Part shown: positions 12,101 through 21,582 of the stretch, piece by piece
How the letters are laid out: each line of letters opens with the position of its first letter
Numbering within the stretch: the first letter of the stretch is position 1
Assembly: GCA_019914945.1 (NCBI GenBank)
Contig: CM034100.1
Location: 15,325,096-15,389,095 of the forward strand
From: Typha latifolia
Lineage: Eukaryota; Streptophyta; Magnoliopsida; Poales; Typhaceae
Direction: 5' to 3'
DNA: 64,000 nt
Translations under genes and position numbers: made by a program
Notes under the pieces: model-generated
What the model was told of the DNA's origin: nothing
The model's input: only the letters and a program-made list of their open reading frames with translations
The model's database searches: none

Positions 12101-14051
12101 TCCGTAGCTGACAAATTCTTAACCAGCAGAGCACCCTTCAGGTAAAACAGGAAAATACCTAAAAAGTCATCTTCCCAAGACATGTAAAAGAATAAAATAC
12201 TATGTTAAGCAGAAAACATGTACTTTATATGACCTTGGTATCATCAAAGAAGCCACGAGGCATTATAATCTGCAAGATGAAGCATGCTAAGCATAAGTAA
12301 TTTTTTCCAGAAATAAATCTAAATAAAAATCCACAAGGCAAACAGCACCTTCTTGTTTGATGAATATCTTTTATCAACCAGCTCGGAAACTCCTACCATA
12401 CCATCTGGTGCCAATTTAACTGGGGGAACAATTATTACCATAGGATCATAAAAATGCAGGAGAGTCTTTGTATTGTGATATGAACAGCTTGTCTCAATAT
12501 ATTGGGAAAGATGCAAAGAGGCTGATCTCAAGTCAAAGGCAGCCACACCAACCTGCATAAAGTTTTGATTGGCATTTCTTCCAGCATCTAAAAAGATCAG
12601 TAGAAAATTTAGGCAGCTTGTTCATCTTCTTTGCATGTGGAAAGCAACCAATTATTTATCAATATAGTTCATGAGCTTAAACTACTTGAATTGAAGCGAA
12701 TAATGCAAGAATATCAAGTTAGACATAAAAAAAATAAAGAGGAATTTTGTCATTCTGCTACAAAGAAACCCCTAAATCTTAATAAAATCCCCATAATTAG
12801 CACCATAAATCATTTTATATCATTTATTGCAGTTAATTTATTACTCTCCGCACTACGAATTCAGATCTGCCATCAAATATTGTAAGAAAAATTAGCACGA
12901 AAGAAGATGGATGACTGAAGAGAAGTTTACATCCTTTGGTTGGAAACTCAACACAGCCTACAGAAAAGAATAACAATAAGAAAAACTACTGAGCTCAGAA
13001 ACAAAATAAATCAAGAAGATGACAACAGCTCATTGAGAACACTACAAGGAATGAAGAGAGACATTTAATACATGGGAAGCAGGGAATATTGCTACAAGCT
13101 GATCAAAGGACACTCAATGCATGGGAAGCATCATGGCAATACCTCATCCGAATACGTTCTTGCATAGAGATATTCGATATGAAGCCACCAAGACGGGGCA
13201 TGAAAGATCACCAATCTGAACAGTAGTTCCACTTTACGGACTCAATAAAGATATCTTGAGAATACACCGTCTAAACCATAGATCGACCGGAGAGAGATAA
13301 ACATCGCACATTCTTGAATTCAGATTCGAGATGGAGAACAAGAACAAAAAATACTACGAATCAAACCAGAGAAGAGAAAAATCCTCGAGACCTCAAGAAA
13401 GATATCTAGGGAATCGAAATACACCTTCTAAACCCTAGAATGAATGAAGAGAGACATAACACCGCGCATGTTTGGATTCAGATACTCGACGAGGAGAACA
13501 GAGCAAGAAAAATAATGAACCCAGCCAGGGAAGAGAAAAATCCTCATCAAAGAAGAGACACGGAAATATCAACAATCTAAACGATCGTTCCACACGGCGG
13601 ACCTCAAGAAAGATATCTCGAGAAACGATATCGCCGTAGAAACCCTAGAACGAAAGGATAGAGATATAACACCTCACATTGTTGGATTCAGATATTCGAT
13701 GAGAACATAGCAAGAAATATCACGATCAAAATGAGAAGAGAAAAAAAAAATCCACGAGACTTGATCATCTACGACGAGGCACGGAAAGATCGACAATCTA
13801 AACGATCGTTCCACTTAACGGACCTCAAGAAAGATATCTAAAGAAATTATATCGCCGTAGAAACCCTATATCGCATCAAAACCGACGTATGATCCAAATT
13901 CTTGCGAAGTAAATGAACGAAAGCGAGAGAAAGATCGACATAAACCAGATTCGAAGGAGAATAGATGAGAGATCATTACTTCTTTTGCTCTGTTCTCGAT
14001 CAACCCGATCACGAAGCCTGATCGATCTACCCCACCGCCTTCGTCCTCCAT
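134..14051 (-). CDS. MSH4: MSH4, meiotic MutS homologue (5' part; gene continues off the left edge)
   Basis: MSH4 pairs with MSH5 to form the MutS-gamma clamp that stabilises recombination intermediates and promotes class I crossovers in meiosis; it does no mismatch repair. Eight exons are visible on the minus strand: 14051-13980, 12552-12349, 12269-12234, 12135-12023, 10263-10218, 2480-2434, 2249-2142 and 209-134. They join in frame to 702 nt (234 codons) of a protein usually near 790 aa. The protein starts MEDEGGGVDRSGFVIGLIEN. Later landmarks are VGVAAFDLRSASLHLSQYIE, the GLDTCYKQYYLCLAAAAAT block, VTFNGSFDHMN and LLRANLLQPLKD, all as I remember plant MSH4. The start is the only ATG giving the family N-terminus and lies about 63 bp below a TATA box. 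The clamp and ATPase domains lie beyond the window. Exon 3 has only 12 codons, and intron 5 is 7.7 kb and full of transposon sequence. No coding lesion is seen in this part. Confidence 0.93.
210..2141. other. MSH4 intron 7, with repeat copy A
   Basis: Intron between MSH4 exons 7 and 8. About 660-1545 is a dispersed repeat also found at 4530-5243 plus 9366-9480 (copy B). A short GC-rich inverted repeat lies at 1582-1616 and a (TA)n run at about 1787-1813. No coding sequence recognised. Confidence 0.7.
660..1545 (+). repeat. Dispersed repeat, copy A (unclassified, LTR-like)
   Basis: It aligns with 4530-5243 continued at 9366-9480. The clearest match is 1105-1290 against 4895-5080, which share 'gcgtttatcacat', 'gtaacacctc', 'taaccggatca', 'tatgagaaaaa' and 'gacttctagtt'. 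The end of the match is 'gtggattcactcac' (about 1429) against 'gtggattccactcac' (about 9369). By eye the identity is roughly three quarters, so the copies are old. Copy A lacks the Copia insertion found in copy B. The family was not identified; no protein domain is visible. Confidence 0.7.
3062..3106. repeat. (TA)n microsatellite in MSH4 intron 5
   Basis: About 22 uninterrupted TA units. Similar shorter runs occur at about 1787-1813 and 62724-62750. Confidence 0.9.
4530..5243 (+). repeat. Dispersed repeat copy B, left part (interrupted by a Copia element)
   Basis: It matches copy A (660-1428) along its length, and the match resumes at 9366 after the Copia element. The sequence just upstream (about 4190-4440) is rich in 'agccca' and 'gggtt' words that resemble the repeat at 15.8-16.0 kb. 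The whole of about 3780-9730 minus the Copia may therefore be one old LTR-like unit. That larger boundary is inference. Confidence 0.65.
5244..5396 (+). repeat. 5' LTR of the MSH4-intron Copia element
   Basis: Matches the 3' LTR (9191-9365), from 'tattagagttattatgttat' to 'tgtttca'. It lacks the 20 bp containing 'tataaata' that the 3' LTR carries after 'atatggtga'. This LTR would drive the element, so losing its TATA box should silence it. Confidence 0.9.
5750..6120 (+). repeat. Degenerate short direct repeats in the gag region of the Copia element
   Basis: Variants of 'gtgtttgacaaaaagcc' occur at about 5777, 5892, 5947, 6017 and 6098. The first two lie in a clearer duplication of roughly 115 bp whose units start 'aaggaagc(c/t)tt(g/a)aaggcttgct'. 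They lie between the primer-binding site and the GAG-pre-integrase motif. Spacing is irregular and no long open frame survives. Confidence 0.6.
9191..9365 (+). repeat. 3' LTR of the MSH4-intron Copia element
   Basis: Directly follows the polypurine tract. It begins 'tattagag' where the family consensus would be 'tgttagag', and ends 'tgtttca'. It retains a TATA-like 'tataaatag' near the middle (about 9246). Confidence 0.9.
9366..9730 (+). repeat. Dispersed repeat copy B, right part
   Basis: Continues the match to copy A across the Copia insertion: 'gtggattccactcactgagc', then 'atggtcaacgtggcgac' against 'tggtcaatggtggcgac' of copy A (about 1490). The segment past 9480 has no counterpart in copy A. 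It ends in an AT-rich stretch with the near-palindrome 'gtcatgattccgattttcag'. Confidence 0.55.
10264..12022. other. MSH4 intron 4, no gene seen
   Basis: Intron between exons 4 and 5. AT-rich, with a (GA)n run at about 10818-10838. Short open frames occur but none resembles a known protein. Confidence 0.6.
13237..13860. repeat. Four-copy degenerate tandem repeat in MSH4 intron 1
   Basis: Units share 'cggacctcaagaaagatatc', followed by 'ccctaga' and 'ttggattcagat', then 'gagaaca'. Unit starts are near 13237, 13387, 13598 and 13819, so spacing is about 150, 211 and 221 bp. The two right-hand units also share the upstream block 'caatctaaacgatcgttcca'. The array ends about 120 bp from the exon 1 splice site. 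Confidence 0.8.
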
Positions 14052-14113
14052 CACACCGCAGCGAAAGCTCACTCCGAGCTTGAGAAATTGAAGGCATCGG
14101 GCAACGAGGACGG

Positions 14114-14121
14114 TATTTATA
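14114..14121 (-). promoter_or_regulatory. TATA box of MSH4
   Basis: On the minus strand this reads TATAAATA, 63-70 bp upstream of the MSH4 ATG at 14051. Transcription would start near 14085-14090 and leave a leader of roughly 35 nt. A CACGTG G-box lies further upstream at 14192-14197. The positions are read directly; promoter use is inference. Confidence 0.6.
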
Positions 14122-14502
14122 GACACAGGTTGTGCGGACCTTTTTCTCTCTCCGACGCATGCGACGACTGCTACGTCAGCTAACGGTCCAGCACGTGCCG
14201 ATTTATGTTTCTTCTCGCTTAAACAAACCCTGCTTTTTCTTTTTCATTTTTTTTCTTTTTGAGAAAATAGACAAGTTGAGTTCCAACTTGGGAACATGGC
14301 CAAACACTCGTTGTTGGTCAGGGAAGATCCAACTATGGTGCAGAAAGACTCAAAGTAAAACGAATGGAAGATGCCTCTAGAACTTTGCTTTTAGTTTTTT
14401 TTTTTTTTTTTCTTAGAGGACGATATGGAGGCTGACTGGATCGAGGAATAAGGGATAGGTGTAAAATAGGATGCTGTGATCATTGGAAAAGCATGAGCTG
14501 GT

Positions 14503-14556
14503 GGCAAGGCATATGCCATCGGTTCAAATCCGATAAAAGTGGTTTTTCCACTAAAA
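14503..14556 (+). pseudogene. Plastid trnT-GGU 3' fragment inserted in nuclear DNA (NUPT)
   Basis: The stretch 'ggcaaggcatatgccatcgg' followed by 'ttcaaatccgataaa' matches the anticodon-arm, T-arm and 3' end of plastid tRNA-Thr(GGU) as I remember it, including the invariant 'ggttcaaatcc' T-loop. It continues into 'ggtttttccactaaaa', which resembles the plastid flank. The 5' half of the tRNA is missing or too diverged to see and the acceptor stem cannot form, so it is not a working tRNA. Alignment from memory only. Confidence 0.55.
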
Positions 14557-15449
14557 AGGTCAGTAAGGTCTGTTGTATCTTTGCATTGAGAAAGCTATAT
14601 CAACTGAGACTCTGAGAGACCCAAAAGATTTTGTATGCCAAGGTCTTTCATGCCGAATAAACTGTGACGATGAGACTGAAGACCATATATCTGCGGATTT
14701 AGATGTACCTTTTTATGCTATAATAGGTTGGAAATCTTTTTGGTAATATTTTATTTTCTTTTAGGCTAATGTTCATCAAGTTTTTTCTTTCAAGCGAATG
14801 TTCATCAATTTGTTCGAAACCAAACAACAATTATACGATAGGGAACTCTTCATATTATGAATACTCTTCTCCGTTCAAGAATCTACGTACGCATATATGT
14901 CATACCTGTAGCCAACCCAAGTTATATGCCTTAGGCCTTTATTCCTTTATACTTGTGGATTCTTGATAACAAAGAGCTTTTGGTATCGTAGGCTTGTTCA
15001 ATGTAGTTGAAGACGCATGACCAAGTCTGATGCACAAATAGACGGAATTGCAACGGATTCTAATGTGCCATGGGCTCGTCTTCTCAAATAATTATTTTGG
15101 GAAGGTGACTAGTTTGATAAATAAGTTTTAGAGTAGATCTACTTAATTTTGTCAAAACACTATACAAATAAACTCATCAATTTTAATTTTCTCTGTTAGG
15201 ATTTTGGTTTCATTCTTCCTCTTTTTTAAAAATTTTTAATATTATTTATCAGTGCCGGTTTTGCTCAGCAGAGTGGCTTAGAAAGACACTTTTTTTTTCT
15301 AGTAAGAGGTTTTTTTCCTCTACCAATCATCCTCTCCAAGGTTTTTTTGCCGAAAACAATCTTACCGTCACTCTTCCACAGAATCTATACTTAGCTGCTG
15401 CTACTCACCCCATCTTCCTCCTCCAAGCTCATCTTTTATCCCCCCATTG

Positions 15450-17330
15450 TGTAACGCCTCAATTTAAAAAAAAAAAAATGTGACGCACTCATCCTCTCTT
15501 TTCTTCTTCTTCCTCTTCCCTTGCCGTGCACGCCACCTTCCCCACCTCCATTAACCCCATCTCCCCCTCCCCCACCACACCACTTCTCCACCTCACTATC
15601 TCTCTTCCTCTTCTCTCTCCGGTTGCCGATGCCGAAGCCGACGAAGCCCCGGACCGAGAGTCGTCGAGCTTGCCGACCAAGCCCCCCGGTAAGCCCTCCT
15701 ACCCCCCGCCATTAATTTCGGTAGCTTAACCTTCCCCTCCCTCGCTGCCGTCGAGCCCTCCTCCCCTTTTTCCTTTATCTTCCCTTTTACCTCCTCCCTT
15801 TCCCCCTCTGTCTCCCTCGAAGGAGATGGGGAGGAGATAGGTGTTGGTGTGCTGCATGCCACAGCCCACCAACTTGGTTCGGGTGGGTTGTAGGCCGCAA
15901 CCCACCAACTTAGGCTTGGGTGGGCTGTAGGCCGCAACCCACTAATCCAACTTTGGTGGGCTGTGGTTGGACCCCCAGCCCACCTTAGTCCACCAGAGCC
16001 CCCTTGCCAGGCTTGAGCCTAACCTAATACCTCCAGCCTAGCCCATTTGGGGCCATTTGGACTCTATAACCCCGTTTATCTATTTTTACTTCACTAATTA
16101 ATTAGCATAACTCCCGTAATGATAATTTATTATCATGTGAATTTTAGGATAACATAGGACACCATTGAATCATGTATATGCCTAAACATAAATTTTCTAA
16201 TAAGATAATTAATTCTATTAGTTCACTGATATTACGTATAGCTTGCGTGAATTAATAGGATTAACACCGCATAAGGAGGGTTTTGACGAGATTTAGTATG
16301 ATGTGGAGACCCTAGGCGAGTAGAGTTTATACAATTCTAGAAATAATGTAGTTACAGTTATTATTTGCATGATATTATAGGAATATTAATATTAGTACAT
16401 GCATTTAGTGTACTATGATGTATCTTGACATGTGCAATTATTGATAGATTACTCATCATAATATTATGATAATGCTAGCATATGCATTAGTAATGATGCT
16501 CTACATGTATCATGTATGATATACCCTTGTATAAATATCTATTGTGAATATAGAATATAACGATTATGATGACTATGACATGTCTTATACACTCACAGAC
16601 ACTGCACCACTTTCACCTATTATTAGTAGTCAGATTTTAACTAGGCAGTGCCCCTATTCACTCAGCCCAGGGTTAAGGTAGAGTGTATTTTATATGACTA
16701 TACTATTAGCGGCCTACACCTGTGTGGCGTTCAGGTAATTATACTGTAGTCATGACTAGATTATAATGATAAAAGAATATGATTGTGAAGTGGAGATATA
16801 TCTCTAGCGGTACCCGACGATGCAAAGCTCCCGCTGAGGGCAGTGATGATTTAGAGAGAGTGAGATATGGGCTTACGACCGGGGTTCTTAATCTGATGGC
16901 CACATACTACTGATCACATGTAGTGTTGTCATACACGTGTATGTGACATTACCGCTAGATGTGTATATATTCCCCCTCGATGTATGGGATGATGGATGAT
17001 TATGTGATGGATGATTATTTCTTGAGAGTATTTACCCAGTGTGGTGAATAGCTCGGTGAGCTATGATAAAGTCCCTGCGAGGGCGTTATGATTGATGATG
17101 TATTTTGGACTTTAGTGTATTTAAAAGGATTGTTGTGGCATGTGGAACTTGTATCCGGACTCTTATGGTTGAGTTTATTTATGATAAATTTGTGATGTTG
17201 TGTGCCATGTGAAATCTTTTTACTGAGAGATAATCGCGTTGAGGAATTTACCCACGCGATTTACATGTGTATTTGAAGATTTGGATGTTTTACATTGAAT
17301 CTATGCTCCGAAGTCGCTCTCTCATCAAAT
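15450..17330 (+). repeat. Solo-LTR-like repeat (Gypsy-type, boundaries uncertain)
   Basis: Starts 'tgtaacgcctcaattt', which resembles the 'TGTAACGCCCC' start of many plant Gypsy LTRs. A pyrimidine-rich, GC-rich stretch (15.48-15.83 kb) follows, with a 'ggtaagccctcc' splice-donor-like site. Next is an 'agccca'/'gggctg' rich block (15.85-16.05 kb), then AT-rich sequence with phrases such as 'tagcggcctacacctgtgtg' and 'cgacgatgcaaagctcccgc'. No gag or pol is visible on either side. The right edge is a guess. Confidence 0.4.
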
Positions 17331-17907
17331 TTGCATATTACTTTACTCTATAAGATGTCTTACTGTCATATTCAAGCCAAGCCACTACTTTCCCATGAGA
17401 TTTATAAGGATTGTGCTTATTGATGAATTTTGTTTGTGCGTATTGATGTATTTTGTTTGTGATACTTACTATTGTAATTAAGTGGAGGCTTGTGTCAAAT
17501 CTATCTTCCCTCTTAATTTGCACATAAGATTCTCCAACTAATAAATAAAATATGGGCTTATGCCTTATGGGGTTTCTCTTAAAAAAACAAATTAAAAAAA
17601 TGGTAATAAGGAAAGACTTTTGAGCGGCGAATCAGAGAAATGGGTCGCTTTACGTGCATCTCACGCACCACATCATTCGCGACCTCGGGCCAAACCAACG
17701 AACCTTCCGAACGCGAAAGCCCGAGGCGGTGCACCCGTGCTCAACGGAGTGACCAACTAGTATATGCGTTCAGGTAGGTCGCGGGTCACCAGATTCCCCA
17801 GGCGGTTACGGATTCTCCCATATCCTAGATTTATGCTCCAGATCTAAAACTCTTCATCCATCTCTCGGAGGTCCTGAATCTCCGATCGTCTCCAAAAGTT
17901 TCGAAGA

Positions 17908-20900
17908 ATGGCGGAGGGCACAGCGGCATCGCGCTACGTGAAGCTGGGGAAGGATCAAGATGCCCCAGCGGAGGAGATCCGGCCCGGAGAACTCAATCAA
18001 CCCGTCCGCGTTCCTCAGGTATGCTTAGTTCTTGATTCAATGCCATTTCCCAACGATTTCAGATTGGAGTAAGGGCTTCGTTTGCGTTGTCGTCTTCTTT
18101 AATCGTGATTAAATTTTATTTGGTCAGTTGGAGGTGCGGAGATGCAACGAGTGCGGGCAGCCGCTTCCGGAGAGCTACGAGCCGCCAGCCAATGAGCCGT
18201 GGACCACTGGAATCTTTGGCTGCGCAGAGGATACTGAGAGCTGTAAGATTAATTTCCTTTTCGTGCTTAAAATTTTGATTTGGTGTTAACATAAGGATGA
18301 ATAGTTCAATTGAGTTGGGTAAGCTTGAATTCTCATGCTTATTTGTCGATACAAGTTCAATATGGGAAAAGGTTTTGTAGTGATTATATGATTGAATCAC
18401 TATAGTACATTTTCGTCAATTATTTTGAGGGTAGCATGGTCAACAAATGCATAAAAAGGGGGTAACGCGCCAAATATGTGACCATTTTCCATCAAAATGA
18501 GTAACGTTACCCTAACAGAAAGTCCCTTTTGTCACACTTCGATAGTTTACAGGGTGTTTGCATCGGGTTTTTTTCTTCAAGGGGTCAGTGTGATATTACG
18601 CTATTGTTCAAGGGGTGTCCCTGTAATTTAACTTTTTTTTAAGGAAACACAAACATATATATGAAATGCAACAGAATGCCATTTTATATTACACTGAAGA
18701 ATATATCTATTGTATGTGTCTATGCATACACATATAGATAGGCGTATATGTATATATATCATGTACCTTTGGCTTATACTTGTTATTAAGATCATATGAC
18801 AGGAAAACTTCAGAGCTGAAATGGAAAAACTGCCATTCTAACAATAGAATAGTGAAAACTGCCATTCTAATAGAAATAATCCTTGTGTTTGTTTAGCTAA
18901 TTACTATATGCCGTACTTATGAGAAGCTAATAAGGAATAGGTGAATAGCTCCGCGATGATTAATGATATTTACTTGTTGTTTCGTAATTACAGCATATTA
19001 TATTGCTTAGCATATTTACTTTTACTGTTCCCAGAATATGTAGTTGTTCTAAGCACTATTTCCTGTTCCGCACTTTTATCTATTGTTAACAGTGTTTCCT
19101 ACTGTGGAACTTTTATCTAAAGCTGTCAGTGCTTGCAACTTATCTGAAATTTGTGTTTCTTGTTAATGATAGGTTGGACTGGACTGTTTTGTCCTTGTGT
19201 GTTGTTTGGGCGTAATGTTGAGAGAATCAGAGAAGATATACCGTGGACAAGACCTTGCACATGTCATGCTATCTTTGTGGAAGGTGGTATTGCACTTGCA
19301 GTTGCTACAGCAGTTTTCCATGGCATTGATCCAAGAACATCATTTCTCATTGGAGAAGGGTTGTTGTTTAGTTGGTGGATGTGTGGTATCTATACTGGTA
19401 TTTTCCGTCAATCTCTGCAGAAGAAATATCATCTAAAGGTGAAATTCTTATGCCATCCTTTACTGGATTGCATGTTCTGTATATCTTTTATCTCTGAATG
19501 TGACACCGGGAGAAAAATGTAGCCAAAATTTGTGTTTGCATTTGCTCTAGAATTAATCGCCTACATGCTTGTGTATTTCCTTAGGTTGGTGTTGCACATT
19601 TATCTTTTTTGCTTGGTCATCACTGAATAGATACATGGATTTCGATTAAATAGGAGCTGCAGTAGCAATTTTTTTTAATGACAAAAAGGCCCACAATAGC
19701 ATAGTTAAGCACCAGGTATGTGGGCATCTACCTGTTATACTTTTTGTTAGGTTTCTTATATAATTGCCACTGAAGTTTTCAAAATATCATAATTGCCATT
19801 ACATTCTTTAAAACATCATAATTGCCACTGAAAATCTTTTGACTCTTTTAAAATTGCCATTATGGTTAGTTTTTCATAGAATATTCCTAACAAGTTATTG
19901 TTAAAATTAACAAACATATATAAATGATTAAAATACCCTTCTTTCTTGAAGTTTAGAGTGTAAAATATTATTAACAATTTTTGTCTTGCATAAAATAAGA
20001 TATTTTTTCTTCTACTATGATATTAAATAAAATTTTGGATAGCATTGAACCATTTTAAACAATTTATATAAGGGTAAGGTAGTCTTCTTTGAATCTAAAT
20101 TTTGTTTTAATTATGATCTCATTTTTGAAAGAGCACAATGATTTTGATGCAATGATGATATTTTGAAGAATGGTAGTAGTGATGATGATATTTAAAAAGA
20201 ATCAGTGGCAATTATGTAAAAAGCCATTTTTCTATCACTTTCTATCAACATGGTGTTGTTTTGGTTATATTGACCACCATCCGATAAATTTATTAGGCTT
20301 CCAAGATGTTTGTCCCTACCAACCCTTGTTGCCTTTGTGTTTTACTTCCAAATGAAATTTGCATCTTTCCTCAAACAGTTACATGAGCTATATAGAGTAG
20401 CCTTAGTCTTTTGCTTTTATAGTGGTATACTTGCTGTGGGTTTTTGAAAACCAAAATATTGCTGTGGGTTTTGGAGAAGCAAAATATTGAATTCAACATC
20501 AGGATAATACATTTTTTATATGTATGTCTGTATATTCATATGCACAATTTTGAGCTTCAATTAGTGTTTGAAGAAATATTAAGTCAAAATCTTGTTCATG
20601 TAAATTAATGGCACCTGGCTTACCTTTCATCCTGAAATATATGAAGCCCAAATGCTTTATATGGAGAAGAATATGTCTTGTATACATAAATGATCTATTA
20701 CTAACTACTACAAAAGGGTTAAGTGCTGTTACCAATAGGAGGTTTTTTTTTTTACCTAGAACAAACAGTTCCTTTAGAAAAGATCTAAAGTGTTCTCTGG
20801 TTATCCTGATGATGTGGCTGCTGCTACTATACTGGGTGAATTAAATTAGCATAACCTATGCAGTAATTTCATTGGTGTTTATTCGTGATTATTCAGTGCA

Positions 20901-21582
20901 AATTGCATGTATCTCAAATCTGTAGTTCTTTCTGTTATGCTAATGATGTGATAGGAATGAGGTTTCATGTATGGAGGACAAAGACAGGCTAGATGCATTC
21001 CCACAGAGTTCTAAGTTTGAACTTCATTAATGTCATTTTTCGTGCAAGTGATGTTTTGTAAGTATCAACAGAAATTAGCCAGCTGATCTGCAATTTCTTC
21101 ATTGGCTCAACAGAAGATGCTAATGGCTGATCCCATGAACGTGTTCCTCATCAGTAGATTCCATATTTACTCGTAAAGCTAGTGTTTTTTTTTTACTCGT
21201 AAAGCTAGTGTTATCGGCATTATGTTGATACACCACATTAATTAGATCTTACTGGTTTCCTTCTTTTATTTGTTCCTCTCGTTTTTATATGCTAAATTCG
21301 CTAGCATCTCTGTGCAATCCTTTTTATTATTATCTATTATCATTGCTGCAGAACTCGCCGTGTGATCCTTGTGTGGTTCATTGCTGCATGCACTGGTGTG
21401 CTATCTGTCAAGAACACCGAGAAATGAAGGGACGCCTCTCGGATAATCTTGTCTCGCAAATGACTGTCGTCAACCCGCCTCCGGTGCAGGAGATGAACAT
21501 GAACGACGTTCATGGTTCATCTGTCTCGGAGACTGGGGCTGAGAAGAGTCAACATGCCAACTTGGAGATGCAAGCTTTGTAG
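17908..21582 (+). CDS. PLAC8-family cell number regulator (CNR6-like) membrane protein
   Basis: Small cysteine-rich membrane protein of the PLAC8/CNR/PCR family, whose members are plasma-membrane proteins tied to organ size or to cadmium and zinc export. Exons are 17908-18018, 18128-18242, 19173-19438 and 21352-21582, joining in frame to 240 aa, close to the 239 aa I recall for maize CNR6. The N-terminus is acidic and soluble, with CNECG (about residues 41-45). The core starts [18 protein letters not shown] with the family CPC motif. A hydrophobic segment follows ([14 protein letters not shown], then [21 protein letters not shown]), and the second cysteine block is [22 protein letters not shown]. 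All introns have GT-AG ends. Intron 3 (1.9 kb) carries a MITE-like element. The family call is firm; the exact paralogue and substrate are not. Confidence 0.92.
19752..20223. mobile_element. MITE-like element in intron 3 of the PLAC8 gene
   Basis: Left end 'cttatataattgccactga' (about 19755-19773) and right end 'tcagtggcaattatgtaaa' (20202-20220) are inverted repeats of each other. 'ataattgcca' recurs internally near the left end. The unit is about 470 bp, AT-rich and non-coding. A target-site duplication could not be fixed by eye, so the superfamily is open. Confidence 0.65.

Larger units (their letters stand above)
14122..17907. other. Intergenic region MSH4 / PLAC8 gene
   Basis: Divergent spacer of about 3.8 kb. 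It contains the upstream part of the MSH4 promoter, a poly-T run near 14397, the trnT-like fragment at 14.5 kb and a solo-LTR-like repeat (about 15450-17330). The last 300 bp before 17908 are GC-richer and should hold the promoter and leader of the PLAC8 gene. No further gene recognised. Confidence 0.6.

Noticed and set aside
13237..13860. CRISPR-like array
   Set aside because: Units are long, diverged and unevenly spaced, the DNA is plant nuclear, and there are no short identical repeats with unique spacers.
14503..14556. Functional nuclear tRNA gene
   Set aside because: Only the 3' half of a plastid tRNA-Thr is recognisable. There is no intact acceptor or D-arm.
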